Assembly (NCBI GenBank): GCA_937902665.1
Contig: CALELM010000052.1
Coordinates: 1 to 24,644, forward strand
Length of the DNA stretch: 24,644 nt
Source: an uncultured Selenomonadaceae bacterium
GTDB lineage: Bacteria; Bacillota; Negativicutes; Selenomonadales; Selenomonadaceae
Direction: 5' to 3'
In this document: one piece after another, positions 14,725 through 23,233 of the stretch
Position numbering within the stretch: the first letter of the stretch is position 1
Layout of the letters: each line of letters starts with the position of its first letter
Made by a program: the position numbers and the translations under genes
The notes under the pieces: generated by a model
The model's input: the letters and a program-made list of their open reading frames with translations, nothing else
Database searches by the model: none
Told to the model about the DNA's origin: nothing

Positions 14725-14899
14725 TTACATATTCGCTTCAATTTTCTCAATAACAAGTTTCTGCACCCATGCTGGCGGCATTCTGCGCCCCGCATTCCAC
14801 TCTTGAACATGTAAATACATTTTCAAAGTCAGGGAATTTTACCAAAAATCCACCCTCTTCTGCCGATTCAAATACGGCAGGATAAGCATATTTCGCCAT
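14725..14899 (-). pseudogene. Fused relic: HicB antitoxin N-terminus joined out of frame to a regulator C-terminus
   Basis: The ATG at 14899 has a good site (GGGAGGG, 6 bases upstream). Its frame begins MAKYAYPAVFESAEEGGFLV and continues KFPDFENVFTC, the standard start of HicB-family antitoxins. After about residue 31 the family resemblance stops and the frame closes at 14747-14749 (50 residues). A +1 frame from 14820 to 14725 reads HVQEWNAGRRMPPAWVQKLV, then a short Lys/Glu tail and TAA. This resembles the C-terminal end of XRE-type regulators encoded in toxin-antitoxin loci (WE.G.R.PP.YV). The locus is therefore a deletion scar of two genes. A 50-residue product could still be made but would lack the HicB DNA-binding part. 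Confidence 0.65.
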
Positions 14900-14937
14900 A
14901 TACAACCCTCCCAGTCTATATAAAATGCCAAGGGTTT

Positions 14938-15294
14938 CTATTCTTCAGCAAGCATCAGACCGTCTCCAACCTTCCACTGATACCTCTCTATCGTCCCAAC
15001 AGGCAGCTCCAGCACTCCCTCTGCCCCCAAGGCTATGCTCATGCCGATCCAAGGAGGCAGAGAACGTGCCAGCTTCACGATCTTCCCCTCTTTGTCCAAG
15101 AATACCGCATCAATGGAAAACCGCATAAAAAGCATGTGAATACTGCTGCAAGGGACGATATACAGCCCCGTTCCCTCAGGCAGGCTCTCCCTCAGCATCA
15201 ACCCCCGAAATCTTTCCCAAAAAGAATCCGCCAGCTCCAAATGGAGCGGCGGATATTTTTCTTGGGAAACCGTCAAAACCGTAAGTTTTTTCAT
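14938..15294 (-). CDS. DUF192 family protein
   Basis: The protein has the DUF192 pattern: FWERFRGLMLRESLPEGTG, then PCSSIHMLFMRFSIDAVFLD, a central VKLARSLPPW segment and VLELPVGT...VGDGL near the C-terminus. At about 118 residues it is a single complete domain with no signal peptide or membrane helix, so it should be cytoplasmic. The function of DUF192 is not established. I place the start at the ATG at 15294 by family alignment (MKKLTVLTVS); a GTG at 15315 without a ribosome-binding site is the alternative. It follows tadC by a few bases and is the last gene of the tad operon, which links it to pilus biogenesis by context only. Confidence 0.85.
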   Translation of the reverse strand: MKKLTVLTVSQEKYPPLHLELADSFWERFRGLMLRESLPEGTGLYIVPCSSIHMLFMRFSIDAVFLDKEGKIVKLARSLPPWIGMSIALGAEGVLELPVGTIERYQWKVGDGLMLAEE

Positions 15295-15318
15295 TTCCCT
15301 CAACTCACTTCTCACTTT

Positions 15319-16314
15319 TTATTTCATGATAGTCATAATATTAAAGATTGCAGGACCAAGTGCCACTATAAAAATCGCCGGCAGAATAAGTCCAACCAGA
15401 GGAAGCACGATCTTGACAGGTGCTTTGAGTGCCATTGCCTTAACCCACTGGCGATGACGCTCTCTCACCGCATCTGCCTGAATCTTGAGCGTCTTGCTCA
15501 TATTCGAACCAAGCCGTTCTGCCTGAATGATCGAAGTCACGAACAAGGAGACCTCCTGCACATCACAGCGCTCTGCCAATGCCTGCAAAGCGGTGCGCCG
15601 AGTTGCACCCATGCGTACATCATCCAGCATCCTCTTGCACTCATCTATAAATGGTCCCTTCATGCGAGTAGAAATCTTTGCAAGTGCAGCATCAAAAGAA
15701 AGACCTGCCTCCACGCTGACACAAAGAATATCCAAAGCTTCCGGCAGCTGACGGCGAATATTGTCCTGCCTCTGCTGGACCTGCCTGCGCAAAGAACTAA
15801 ACGGAAGAATGAAGCCTATGGCTCCTCCCAACAGGAAATAAGCAATTTTCTGCATAGCAGCAATATCACTGCCGGAAACAGCCCAAAGCATCAAGCCTGC
15901 CATCAAAACAGTAAAGACAACAACCTTCAGCAAAAATGGTCCCACCATTCCCTTGCCATGGTGTCCTGCCTGTATCATCTTCTTGCTCAAATAATCAAAC
16001 ATAGAAGTCGGAGTAAAGGAAAGAAGCCATTCCTCTATATTCTTCCGCAAAGGAACCAAAACTCGTTCAACAAATGGCGTTTGCTCCATGGAACGATTTT
16101 TCTTCTTCCTCACTTCCGGCTCTTGATTCACGCCAGCTTGTCTTTGAAGCCTCCACTGCGCCTGCGAGCGGCTGGATTCCTCCGAATCTTGAGTTCCCAA
16201 GCCTTGAATCTTCTGCTTGACAACATCCTTCGTAGCAACCTTTTTGCTGAGCACAAACGCAAAAATCAAAAAGATAAAGACAACTGCCAATACCGATATC
16301 AGGATAGCCTTCAT
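15319..16314 (-). CDS. tadC: Tad pilus inner-membrane platform protein TadC
   Basis: A GspF/T2SSF-domain protein that forms the inner-membrane platform with TadB and is moved by the CpaF ATPase. Its 331 residues have an N-terminal membrane helix (about 4-24), a long charged cytoplasmic part, two helices in the middle, and the T2SSF core RRQLPEALDILCVSVEAGLS with AERLGSNMSKTLKIQAD. Two C-terminal helices end the protein (IVLPLVGLILPAIFIVALG). The ATG at 16314 overlaps the cpaF TGA (TGATG) and has GAGGGGGG 6 bases upstream; the TTG before it is less likely. Confidence 0.93.
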   Translation of the reverse strand: MKAILISVLAVVFIFLIFAFVLSKKVATKDVVKQKIQGLGTQDSEESSRSQAQWRLQRQAGVNQEPEVRKKKNRSMEQTPFVERVLVPLRKNIEEWLLSFTPTSMFDYLSKKMIQAGHHGKGMVGPFLLKVVVFTVLMAGLMLWAVSGSDIAAMQKIAYFLLGGAIGFILPFSSLRRQVQQRQDNIRRQLPEALDILCVSVEAGLSFDAALAKISTRMKGPFIDECKRMLDDVRMGATRRTALQALAERCDVQEVSLFVTSIIQAERLGSNMSKTLKIQADAVRERHRQWVKAMALKAPVKIVLPLVGLILPAIFIVALGPAIFNIMTIMK

Positions 16315-17702
16315 CAATAACCCCCCTCTGGCTGCTCATAGGTATTCTCAAAGAATCCATCCGGCAGCTCGATGCCATTCATCATGAACTTATCGAGGAA
16401 GTTTGGCTGCAGGCCTGTCGGCTCAAAATGGCCGACGGATTTCCCGTCCTCGTCTATACCAGTCTGCACATACCTGAAAATATCCTGCGTCGTAATCGTA
16501 TTTCCTTCCATGTGCTGCACTTCCGTGATGTACGTTACCTTACGGCTGCCGTCACGGATACGGGATTGCTGCAAAACTACGTCAATAGCCGAAGCAATCT
16601 GCTCTCGAATAGCGCGCACCGGAAGATCAAGACCACTCATCAGCACCATGGTTTCCAGACGAGTCAACGCATCACGAGGGGTATTGGCATGAGCCGTAGT
16701 CAGGGAACCATCATGACCTGTATTCATCGCCTGAAGCATGTCCAGTGCCTCGCCGCCACGAACCTCACCGACGATAATTCGATCCGGACGCATACGAAGT
16801 GCATTCTTCACAAGATCACGAATCGCAATCTGCCCCTTGCCCTCCAGATTTGCAGGACGGGACTCCAAGGTTACCACATGCTCCTGCTGCAAGCGAAGCT
16901 CTGCAGCATCCTCGATTGTAACAATACGCTCGTCATTCGGAATGAAGGACGACAATACGTTAAGCGTCGTTGTTTTTCCTGAACCCGTACCGCCGGACAC
17001 CAGTACATTGACTCGTGCTTTGACGCAGGCACGCAGGAACATTGCCATCTTCTCGGACATCGTATTGAACGCAATCAGGTTCTCTACGGAAAACGGCTTC
17101 TTTGCAAACTTACGGATTGTCACGCAGGGGCCCAAAAGTGCCAACGGCGGAATAATAGCATTGACACGGGAACCGTCCTTCAAGCGGGCATCCACCAGCG
17201 GTGAAGCCTCATCCACACGGCGGCCGATAGGAGTCAGGATACGCTCGATAATATTCATCAGGTGCGCATCATTGTGGAACTGGACATCTGTCAGCGTCAG
17301 CTTGCCCAACCGCTCGACAAAAATCTTCTTTGGTCCATTGATCATAATTTCTGTCACGCTGTCGTCCTTCAAAAGCGGCTCAATAGGACCAAGTCCCAGC
17401 ATTTCATCCCGAATCTCTGCCAAGATACGTCCACGCTGCGAAATAGGAATCGCATGAGGGTTCGCTTCCAGCTCCAAGTCAACGTATCTGTGAATGATAG
17501 CATTCACCTGTGCAGAATCCGTCTGTGCAGAAGCAAGCATGCGCTGCTCCTCAGGACTGATATCCTCCACGATTCTCTTATGAATCAGGAGCTTTATCTT
17601 CTGCACATTGTCCTCGGTCTTTTCATTTTCCTTTGTCGTGGAAAAAATCTTGACCTGCATGTTTCTTCCATCCGGACGACCCAAACGTGTCAATAGCGAC
17701 AT
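16314..17702 (-). CDS. cpaF: Tad pilus assembly ATPase CpaF (TadA)
   Basis: A secretion-ATPase superfamily member that powers Flp pilus assembly from the cytoplasmic side. It has 462 residues: an N-terminal helical domain (about 30-110), GLGPIEPLLKDDSVTEIMIN typical of CpaF, Walker A GGTGSGKT (237-244), the Asp-box region TIEDAAELRL (262-271), Walker B RIIVGEVRG (309-317) and the His box TGHDGSLTTAHAN (328-340). All catalytic motifs are intact. GGAG lies 8 bases before the ATG. It is followed by tadC with overlapping stop and start, but tadB is not adjacent, which is unusual. Confidence 0.96.
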   Translation of the reverse strand: MSLLTRLGRPDGRNMQVKIFSTTKENEKTEDNVQKIKLLIHKRIVEDISPEEQRMLASAQTDSAQVNAIIHRYVDLELEANPHAIPISQRGRILAEIRDEMLGLGPIEPLLKDDSVTEIMINGPKKIFVERLGKLTLTDVQFHNDAHLMNIIERILTPIGRRVDEASPLVDARLKDGSRVNAIIPPLALLGPCVTIRKFAKKPFSVENLIAFNTMSEKMAMFLRACVKARVNVLVSGGTGSGKTTTLNVLSSFIPNDERIVTIEDAAELRLQQEHVVTLESRPANLEGKGQIAIRDLVKNALRMRPDRIIVGEVRGGEALDMLQAMNTGHDGSLTTAHANTPRDALTRLETMVLMSGLDLPVRAIREQIASAIDVVLQQSRIRDGSRKVTYITEVQHMEGNTITTQDIFRYVQTGIDEDGKSVGHFEPTGLQPNFLDKFMMNGIELPDGFFENTYEQPEGGY

Positions 17703-17747
17703 CTATCTCACTCCCATACTGCATACAAATTTTCTATTCCAACATCT

Positions 17748-18188
17748 TTACGGGCTTGCACTGCCCTTTACTTCATTGTACATCCGATACTCTACTGTAA
17801 TCTTGTCAATCCCTGTAACCTGCAAGATGGAATGAAACACGCCCTTCATTGCATCGGCTTCCGCCTTTACGGTTACTACGACATCATTATCCTTATCGGC
17901 AATGGTAAGACTGCCAGGACCCTTCTTTATATTGCAGACATAAGTATCATTCGGCAAATAATTTCCATTTTTGCTTGCCTGCTTCGCATACTTATCCTTG
18001 ATATTTGCATATTCACTGCTTTGCGCAAGGGAAGCCTCTCTGGCTACCGACCTTGCCAAATGATTCATTGCGACATAGTCCGAAAGAACGAACCCTGAAA
18101 AAATGATTCCTATCAAAAGCATCAAAAAAATAGGCAGTACCAATGCAAATTCCACGATGGTCTGCGCTTTTTGCCTAATCTTTCCCAT
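17748..18188 (-). CDS. tadE: TadE-like pseudopilin
   Basis: A minor pilin-like protein of the Tad system. From the chosen start it has 146 residues: a short basic leader (MGKIRQKA), then QTIVEFALVLPIFLMLLIGI, which gives the prepilin-type hydrophobic helix with Glu at position 5 after the presumed cleavage point, and a C-terminal extracytoplasmic domain. The ATG at 18188 has GGAGGG 4-5 bases upstream, whereas the ATG at 18200 has none. As in both Flp proteins, the residue before the cleavage site is Ala instead of Gly. Confidence 0.88.
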   Translation of the reverse strand: MGKIRQKAQTIVEFALVLPIFLMLLIGIIFSGFVLSDYVAMNHLARSVAREASLAQSSEYANIKDKYAKQASKNGNYLPNDTYVCNIKKGPGSLTIADKDNDVVVTVKAEADAMKGVFHSILQVTGIDKITVEYRMYNEVKGSASP

Positions 18189-18235
18189 ACTGCCCTCCAT
18201 TTACAAATAAAAAACAACACAATCACTTAGAAAGA

Positions 18236-18259
18236 GTCTCCCCACAAACGTGAGGAGAC
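18236..18259 (-). terminator. Hairpin between flp and tadE (partial terminator or mRNA stabiliser)
   Basis: On the minus strand GTCTCCTCAC pairs with GTGGGGAGAC (10 bp, one G-T pair) around GTTT, followed by only TCTTT. A weak stop here would allow much more pilin mRNA than downstream tadE-cpaF-tadC mRNA. Confidence 0.5.
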
Positions 18260-18285
18260 CTCTCTCAAAAAAGGTAAGAGACTAA

Positions 18286-18471
18286 TTACTGTGCATTCAA
18301 CTGAGACGTTGCAGAATCAAACACGTTGTTGATACCGCCAGAAAGACCAGAACTGTTCATGAGAACTGCAGCGATGATGACAACAAAAGCGAGGATGAGT
18401 GCATACTCCACCATGCCCTGTGCCTTTTCGCTCAAATAGCGAGCCTTCAAGTAATCGATAACCTTCATCAT
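18286..18471 (-). CDS. flp: Flp-type pilin, copy 1
   Basis: A major or minor subunit of the Tad fibre. Its 61 residues comprise a cytoplasmic leader of about 17, then QGMVEYALILAFVVIIAAVL, the Flp helix with Glu5 and Tyr6, and a short tail (INNVFDSATSQLNAQ). The expected processing site is KA|QGMVEY, with Ala at -1. GGAGGG lies 7-8 bases before the paired ATG codons. It follows flp copy 2 in the same direction and shares its motif and size. Confidence 0.92.
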   Translation of the reverse strand: MMKVIDYLKARYLSEKAQGMVEYALILAFVVIIAAVLMNSSGLSGGINNVFDSATSQLNAQ

Positions 18472-18539
18472 AAAAAAACCCTCCTCTTAATAAGTAAAAC
18501 ATTCTATATGCAAAGCCCTTTCGGGACATCACACCAAAA

Positions 18540-18719
18540 TCACTTTCCATCCAAAGCACTGGCCGCTGATCCGAAAACATTCCCCATCTCATTGAGCATT
18601 TTCGGAGAACCAGCCACAAGTGCCATAGAAACAATTATCACGAATGCCAACAATAAAGCATACTCCACCATGCCCTGTGCTTTTTGATTTTCCGCCTTTT
18701 TTGCAACACGATGTTCCAT
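18540..18719 (-). CDS. flp: Flp-type pilin, copy 2
   Basis: The second Flp pilin, 59 residues from the ATG at 18719, which has GGAGG 5 bases upstream; longer starts up to 18776 have no such site and would overlap tadB. The leader MEHRVAKKAENQKA is followed by QGMVEYALLLAFVIIVSMAL and a tail ending SAASALDGK. The processing site again has Ala at -1. It lies 37 bases after tadB. The two pilins differ in their C-terminal tails and so may have different roles in the fibre. Confidence 0.9.
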   Translation of the reverse strand: MEHRVAKKAENQKAQGMVEYALLLAFVIIVSMALVAGSPKMLNEMGNVFGSAASALDGK

Positions 18720-18756
18720 TTTATCCTCCATAAAACAACATGTACTACCTACATCA

Positions 18757-19725
18757 TCACACATCGATATCCACAATCTTGCGGATAATTAAAAGCGCAA
18801 CCAAAACTAAAACAACGCCTACCCCTAGTGCAACCTGCCCATAAATATTATCCAGCATCGGCTGAAAATAGGTTGGATTCTGCCACTTAACAAAACCAGC
18901 GATTGCAAAAGGAAGGGCACCAACAATCATGCCGGAAAGTCTTCCCTGTGCTGTCAGAGATACAATCTCGTTTCTCATGCGAATACGTTCCATAATCGTA
19001 CCACTGATGCTATCCAAAACCTGCGAAAGATTACCGCCAACCTGCCGCTGAATCAGCACAGCAGTCACTACAAGATCAAAATCCGGGCATTTCATTCTCT
19101 GGCTCATATTCTCCAAAGCAACATCCAAGGTTGCACCAAGATTTACTTCAGAAATGACCTTTTGGAATTCCTCGCCAATAGGAGGCTGCATCTCTCTGGA
19201 AATCAATTCCATCGCCTGCATAAAGCTGAAACCGGCACGAAGGGCATTTGATACCATCACCAAGGTATCACCTAACTGATTCAAAAATGCCTTACGCCGA
19301 CTGCTAATCGTAAAATTCAAGTAAGCAAGGCAGCAAACAAACGTAAGCACCATACCGCCAATCAAAAACACCCAATCAAAAGTCAGCAAAAAGAGAAACA
19401 AACCAACACAAACAGAAAGCCCTGCCACCATGACCTGAAATTCTGCCCCAAAAATCGGCCAGCCAGCCTGCTGCATCTTGAGGTCAAGATCCGCATTTTT
19501 ATGAACCCTGCGCCATCTCGTCGCAAGAATACGAATCCTTGCCAAGAAAGTCCTTTTGTTTCTCCTTTCCCTGACCTTCTTGGAATCCGTCTCCTGCTCA
19601 ACTCTGGCAGACAGAGATTCCAAACGCTGCACCATCGCATTCTTCTTTCCCTGCTTTATCGTCAGGAAAAAAGTCACGACCAAAAACATAATAAGCGTTA
19701 CTAACGCAGCAACTACTATCTTCAT
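18757..19725 (-). CDS. tadB: Tad pilus inner-membrane platform protein TadB
   Basis: A T2SSF-domain membrane protein, partner of TadC. Its 322 residues have an N-terminal helix (about 4-24), a basic cytoplasmic stretch, a paired membrane segment in the middle, the core FLNQLGDTLVMVSNALRAGF with RQVGGNLSQVLDSIS, and a C-terminal helix (VALGVGVVLVLVALLII). The ATG overlaps the cpaE stop (ATGA), so they are coupled. In most tad loci tadB is flanked by cpaF and tadC; here both pilins and tadE lie in between. Confidence 0.93.
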   Translation of the reverse strand: MKIVVAALVTLIMFLVVTFFLTIKQGKKNAMVQRLESLSARVEQETDSKKVRERRNKRTFLARIRILATRWRRVHKNADLDLKMQQAGWPIFGAEFQVMVAGLSVCVGLFLFLLTFDWVFLIGGMVLTFVCCLAYLNFTISSRRKAFLNQLGDTLVMVSNALRAGFSFMQAMELISREMQPPIGEEFQKVISEVNLGATLDVALENMSQRMKCPDFDLVVTAVLIQRQVGGNLSQVLDSISGTIMERIRMRNEIVSLTAQGRLSGMIVGALPFAIAGFVKWQNPTYFQPMLDNIYGQVALGVGVVLVLVALLIIRKIVDIDV

Positions 19726-20846
19726 AGCTCATCCCACCGAATTTGCTTCCTGCCAAGCAATCGATCTGCCAAAAGGTTGATAGACATCGCCAGCTGGCTG
19801 CCAGGCTCTAAATCAAGTGCCATGTGACCATTGTCTGCCGCTGCTGAAACCATCACATACTCATTTGGTATGATTGCCTCCACGGGACGCTCCAAATTAT
19901 CCTCCAAAAACTTCTGGGAAGAAGCATCACACGGATTTACGCGAGTGAATACCGTTTTGACACGGTCACTGGCATCCTCCCAATCATCAAAAATCTGCAA
20001 CGCACGCTGTACGTGACGTACCTCATAGCCTCCATTGACCATAGCCACCACATAAGTAAGGTCAGAAGCCTCTGCCGCAGCAATCGAAATAGGGCAAAAC
20101 CCTTGCGGCACATCCACCAGTACATAGCGGAACAGGCTCTTTGCCATCGTCAAAAGGCTCAAGAAAGGATCTATTTCCACCTTGTCGCTGAGATTCGGCG
20201 TTCTCGTCCCGCAAAGGAGAGATATCTTCTCCGTCACTGGAACAAAATAACCATTCAAGGAAACCGGCGAGAGAAAATCAATATCCCGAACAGCCTCAAC
20301 AATGGTACTCTTTGGCTCAACATTGAAGAACACCGCCATATCGCCAAATTGCAAATCTGCATCAATGATACCAATAGGCTCGCCCGTCTTGCGTGCAAGG
20401 CTCACAGCCAGATTGGAAAGCAAGGTCGTCTTCCCGCTCTTTCCTTTTGGGCTAAAGAAGGTAATAACCTGCGAATGACCTTCCAAGGAAATCCGATTGA
20501 AGGTCTCCAGCGACTTAATAAGCTCGTTGCTGGTAAACGGCTTCATCAAATACCCTCTTGCACCGGAACGAACCAAATGGCTTGCCGTATCCGCCTGCCA
20601 ATGCTCACCCATGCAAACAATCGATATTCCGGGATACACCTTCTTAAAATCTTCCAAGGTAGATATCGGATTATTCTCAATATCCAGCAGGATAAGGTTT
20701 GGATTGAATACTGCTCCCTGACCAAGCGCATCGCTCGGGCTTTGATAGCGAGCCGCCAGCTTGAATCCAATGGTTTCCTTGATGACGTTTGCCAAACGCT
20801 CCAGCATAAGGCGATCGCTCTCTACCAGCAATACCTGATATTCCAT
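19722..20846 (-). CDS. cpaE: CpaE/TadZ-like ATPase with receiver domain
   Basis: A pilus-localising ATPase of the MinD/ParA group. Residues 1-120 form a response-regulator-like receiver with D11, the phosphate-acceptor position D55 (LILLDIE) and K102 (MKPF). Residues about 125-370 are a MinD-like domain with the deviant Walker A FFSPKGKSGKTTL, including its signature Lys, and GIIDADLQFGD. In known CpaE/TadZ proteins the receiver part is often degenerate; here the acceptor and Lys are kept. GGGG lies 8 bases before the ATG. It sits between the second MinD-like gene and tadB. Confidence 0.92.
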   Translation of the reverse strand: MEYQVLLVESDRLMLERLANVIKETIGFKLAARYQSPSDALGQGAVFNPNLILLDIENNPISTLEDFKKVYPGISIVCMGEHWQADTASHLVRSGARGYLMKPFTSNELIKSLETFNRISLEGHSQVITFFSPKGKSGKTTLLSNLAVSLARKTGEPIGIIDADLQFGDMAVFFNVEPKSTIVEAVRDIDFLSPVSLNGYFVPVTEKISLLCGTRTPNLSDKVEIDPFLSLLTMAKSLFRYVLVDVPQGFCPISIAAAEASDLTYVVAMVNGGYEVRHVQRALQIFDDWEDASDRVKTVFTRVNPCDASSQKFLEDNLERPVEAIIPNEYVMVSAAADNGHMALDLEPGSQLAMSINLLADRLLGRKQIRWDEL

Positions 20847-20858
20847 GCTTTACACCCC

Positions 20859-21695
20859 TTATCCACCAAACAACCGACTGAACAACGAACCACCGCTCTT
20901 TTTTTCCTGCTTCTGCGACGCAGGCTCTGACTTGCCTCGATTCGTGCAGAGAGTCACCATATCCTTGATGCTCATGCCGATATCCGTTGCCCCATCGTCA
21001 AACACCAGCGGAACCCCAGTCTGGATTGACCTGCTTGCTACCTTAAAGTTATTCAGCACAACAAAGTCAAACCTCGTATTCAAAAGGTGGTTTTCCACTT
21101 CCTCAATCGGAATACGCGTCACAGCATCGCTTCGATTCAAGACGTACCTTATCTTGTCCTTGTCGTAGTTCAACTCCTTGAGAGTATCACTCCCTATCTT
21201 CATGTTCTTGATGGTAGGTATGAAATCCACGATTCCCATGAAGAATATGATTGTACTCATGTCAAGAACTGCCAAATTCAATTCACTGAACATGGAAGAA
21301 GTATCGACAATTACATAATCGAAAATTTCCTGCAATTTCTTTAATATATTTTTTATACTCTCCACAGACATGTTATAGGCTTCTTCCAGCTTTGTAGGCG
21401 ATGCCATGACATAAAAGATAACCTCATCATAGTCAAACGGGAGCAAAAACTCCTGCACTCTGCAAGAATCTCCCTGCACATTAAGTGCCTGCTGGGCATC
21501 TGCAATCGTGCGGGTAGGAGAAATCTGCAAATAATTGCAGACATCCCCAAATTGCAGGTCAAGGTCAACAACACATGTCCTTGCGCCTCTTCTGGCTATT
21601 TCTGCCGCCATATTGCAGCTGAGCAAGGTCTTCCCTACGGCAGAAGCCGTACTGAAAAAAGTCAGCACTGTTCCTTTGATGCGTTCCCCTGCCAA
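20859..21695 (-). CDS. MinD-like pilus ATPase without receiver, signature Lys missing
   Basis: A 278-residue MinD/ParA-type protein, probably a second TadZ/CpaE-like factor. The nucleotide loop reads FFSTASAVGKTLLSC. The P-loop Lys (22) is kept, but the upstream signature Lys of KGGxGK is replaced. The motif CVVDLDLQFGD is present. It ends in GGSLFSRLFGG, a short amphipathic segment like the membrane-targeting tail of MinD. The start is a TTG with GGAGG 7 bases upstream. It lies 12 bases from the receiver-bearing cpaE and may pair with it. Loss of the signature Lys may alter ATP hydrolysis or dimerisation; that is inference. Confidence 0.85.
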   Translation of the reverse strand: MAGERIKGTVLTFFSTASAVGKTLLSCNMAAEIARRGARTCVVDLDLQFGDVCNYLQISPTRTIADAQQALNVQGDSCRVQEFLLPFDYDEVIFYVMASPTKLEEAYNMSVESIKNILKKLQEIFDYVIVDTSSMFSELNLAVLDMSTIIFFMGIVDFIPTIKNMKIGSDTLKELNYDKDKIRYVLNRSDAVTRIPIEEVENHLLNTRFDFVVLNNFKVASRSIQTGVPLVFDDGATDIGMSIKDMVTLCTNRGKSEPASQKQEKKSGGSLFSRLFGG

Positions 21696-21707
21696 CTTTC
21701 TCCCTCC

Positions 21708-23231
21708 TTACTTCTCTGCCGCAGCCTTCTCCTCTGGAGTCGCTGCCGGCAACACGTCTTGATTCAAGTATTTCCCAAGAATAGAATCTTCCTTCTCCGT
21801 TGCCTTGACAGGACGCTTCTTTGCGTCTGCCTTCTTTTCAGCTTCCTTTACTTCCTCTGTTTCCACAGCCTCTGGAATCTCGCCATTCACATCAATTTCC
21901 TTGAGGTTTGCTTCCTCCCTGCGGGCATCTTGGAACTTCTTCTCCATCTTTGGCCCCATCTTCACAGGAGTCGTCTCGTTCACGATACGCGGACGGATGA
22001 GAATAACGAGTTCCCTCTTGTCCTTCGAATTGGAACGATGCTTGAAGAACTCACCCAAGATTGGAATATTGCTCAAAAGTGGAATCTTCTTGATTGTTTC
22101 CTGATCCTGATTGTTCATCAGTCCGCCAATCGCCATCATCATGCCGGACGGCACGTTGATTACTGCATTTGCCGTTCTCTTGGTGAGTGCCGGATACGTT
22201 GTGTTGTTGATGGTAACAGCATTCGCATAATCCAAGCTGCTGATCTCTGCCTCAATTCTCGAGGTCACATTGTTTTCTTTGTCCACAACAGGCTCAATAT
22301 GAAGCTTGATACCATAGTCCTTCCACTCCACGGTAGGAGTTCCATAGTTGTTATTCCCATAAATCACGAACGGAATCGATCCGCCAATGGTAATCTCAGC
22401 AGTTTCACCGCTCATTGTCGTGATATTGGGACGGGAAAGGATATTCATCTTTCCTTCTGATGCAAGTGCCTGAATCTGCCAGTCCAGCTTGTCAAACCAC
22501 TTGCCTGTAATATCATGGAAATTCGTACCGCCGGCAAAAAGCCCAGCCGTACCAAACTGTATTTCTGCAGTAGTAAAAGTGCTTCCACCCACCGTCGTCT
22601 CAGAATAGCCCACTTTACTGTTAGCATACTGTATTCCCAGATCCTTCTTGTCAGAATCTGCAATATCCACGATCCATGCTTCCAAATTGACCTGCAGCGG
22701 ATTACTCATTTCCAGCATGTTGACGATAGAAGAGCTGGCATTCGTCTTGATATTGCCACGCTCATCCAGTGCCGTTGCTCCCTTCACATACATGGAAGCA
22801 ACCTGCTCCGCCATTATTTTTTCCGACTGATTGGCAACCATTCCACGGAGCAAGACCTTGCCATCCGCCATCTCTACCCTGACACCCGGCAGGTTGATAG
22901 CTTTCTGTATCATCTGTGCCAACGAGCTGTTCATCGGGGAAACGCTGACAGAAAACTCCTGCCGCATACCATTCTTGGTCCATATCGTAAGACCTGTCGT
23001 ACCCGTTTCCTTTGCAATGATATTGAGAGCGCTGGGACCTAGTACTGCAACATCCGCAATATTAGGATTTACAACAGCCACCTTGTCGATAGCAGAACCC
23101 GTATTCAAATAATAAGCCTGATTGACCTCCAGCCAAATTGGCTGTACCGCCGCATAAGCGGGTGCAGGTGCAAGACATGCAGCAGTTGCAGCAGCAAGAC
23201 CCATCCCAATTTTTTTATCGAATTGCCACAT
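21708..23231 (-). CDS. cpaC: Tad pilus outer-membrane secretin CpaC (RcpA)
   Basis: The secretin that forms the outer-membrane pore for the Tad pilus. Its 507 residues have a signal peptide (cleavage after AYA, about 27), the N-terminal pilus secretin domain (VNQAYYLNTGSAIDKVAVVN), a BON-like domain (about 100-150) and the secretin core (about 178-416, with SRPNITTMSGETAEITIGGS and a final ELVILIRPRIV). A charged tail of about 90 residues, rich in Glu, Lys and Ala, follows the secretin. The ATG lies 2 bases after the cpaB stop with GGAGG at 10 bases. Its presence shows the host has an outer membrane. Confidence 0.95.
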   Translation of the reverse strand: MWQFDKKIGMGLAAATAACLAPAPAYAAVQPIWLEVNQAYYLNTGSAIDKVAVVNPNIADVAVLGPSALNIIAKETGTTGLTIWTKNGMRQEFSVSVSPMNSSLAQMIQKAINLPGVRVEMADGKVLLRGMVANQSEKIMAEQVASMYVKGATALDERGNIKTNASSSIVNMLEMSNPLQVNLEAWIVDIADSDKKDLGIQYANSKVGYSETTVGGSTFTTAEIQFGTAGLFAGGTNFHDITGKWFDKLDWQIQALASEGKMNILSRPNITTMSGETAEITIGGSIPFVIYGNNNYGTPTVEWKDYGIKLHIEPVVDKENNVTSRIEAEISSLDYANAVTINNTTYPALTKRTANAVINVPSGMMMAIGGLMNNQDQETIKKIPLLSNIPILGEFFKHRSNSKDKRELVILIRPRIVNETTPVKMGPKMEKKFQDARREEANLKEIDVNGEIPEAVETEEVKEAEKKADAKKRPVKATEKEDSILGKYLNQDVLPAATPEEKAAAEK

Positions 23232-23233
23232 GC

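Noticed and set aside
15136..16320. A 394-codon frame antisense to tadC (and similar ones at 20013-20930 and 21552-22460)
   Set aside because: They lie opposite clear tad genes, have no ribosome-binding sites of note and encode His/Arg/Leu-rich sequence without domains.
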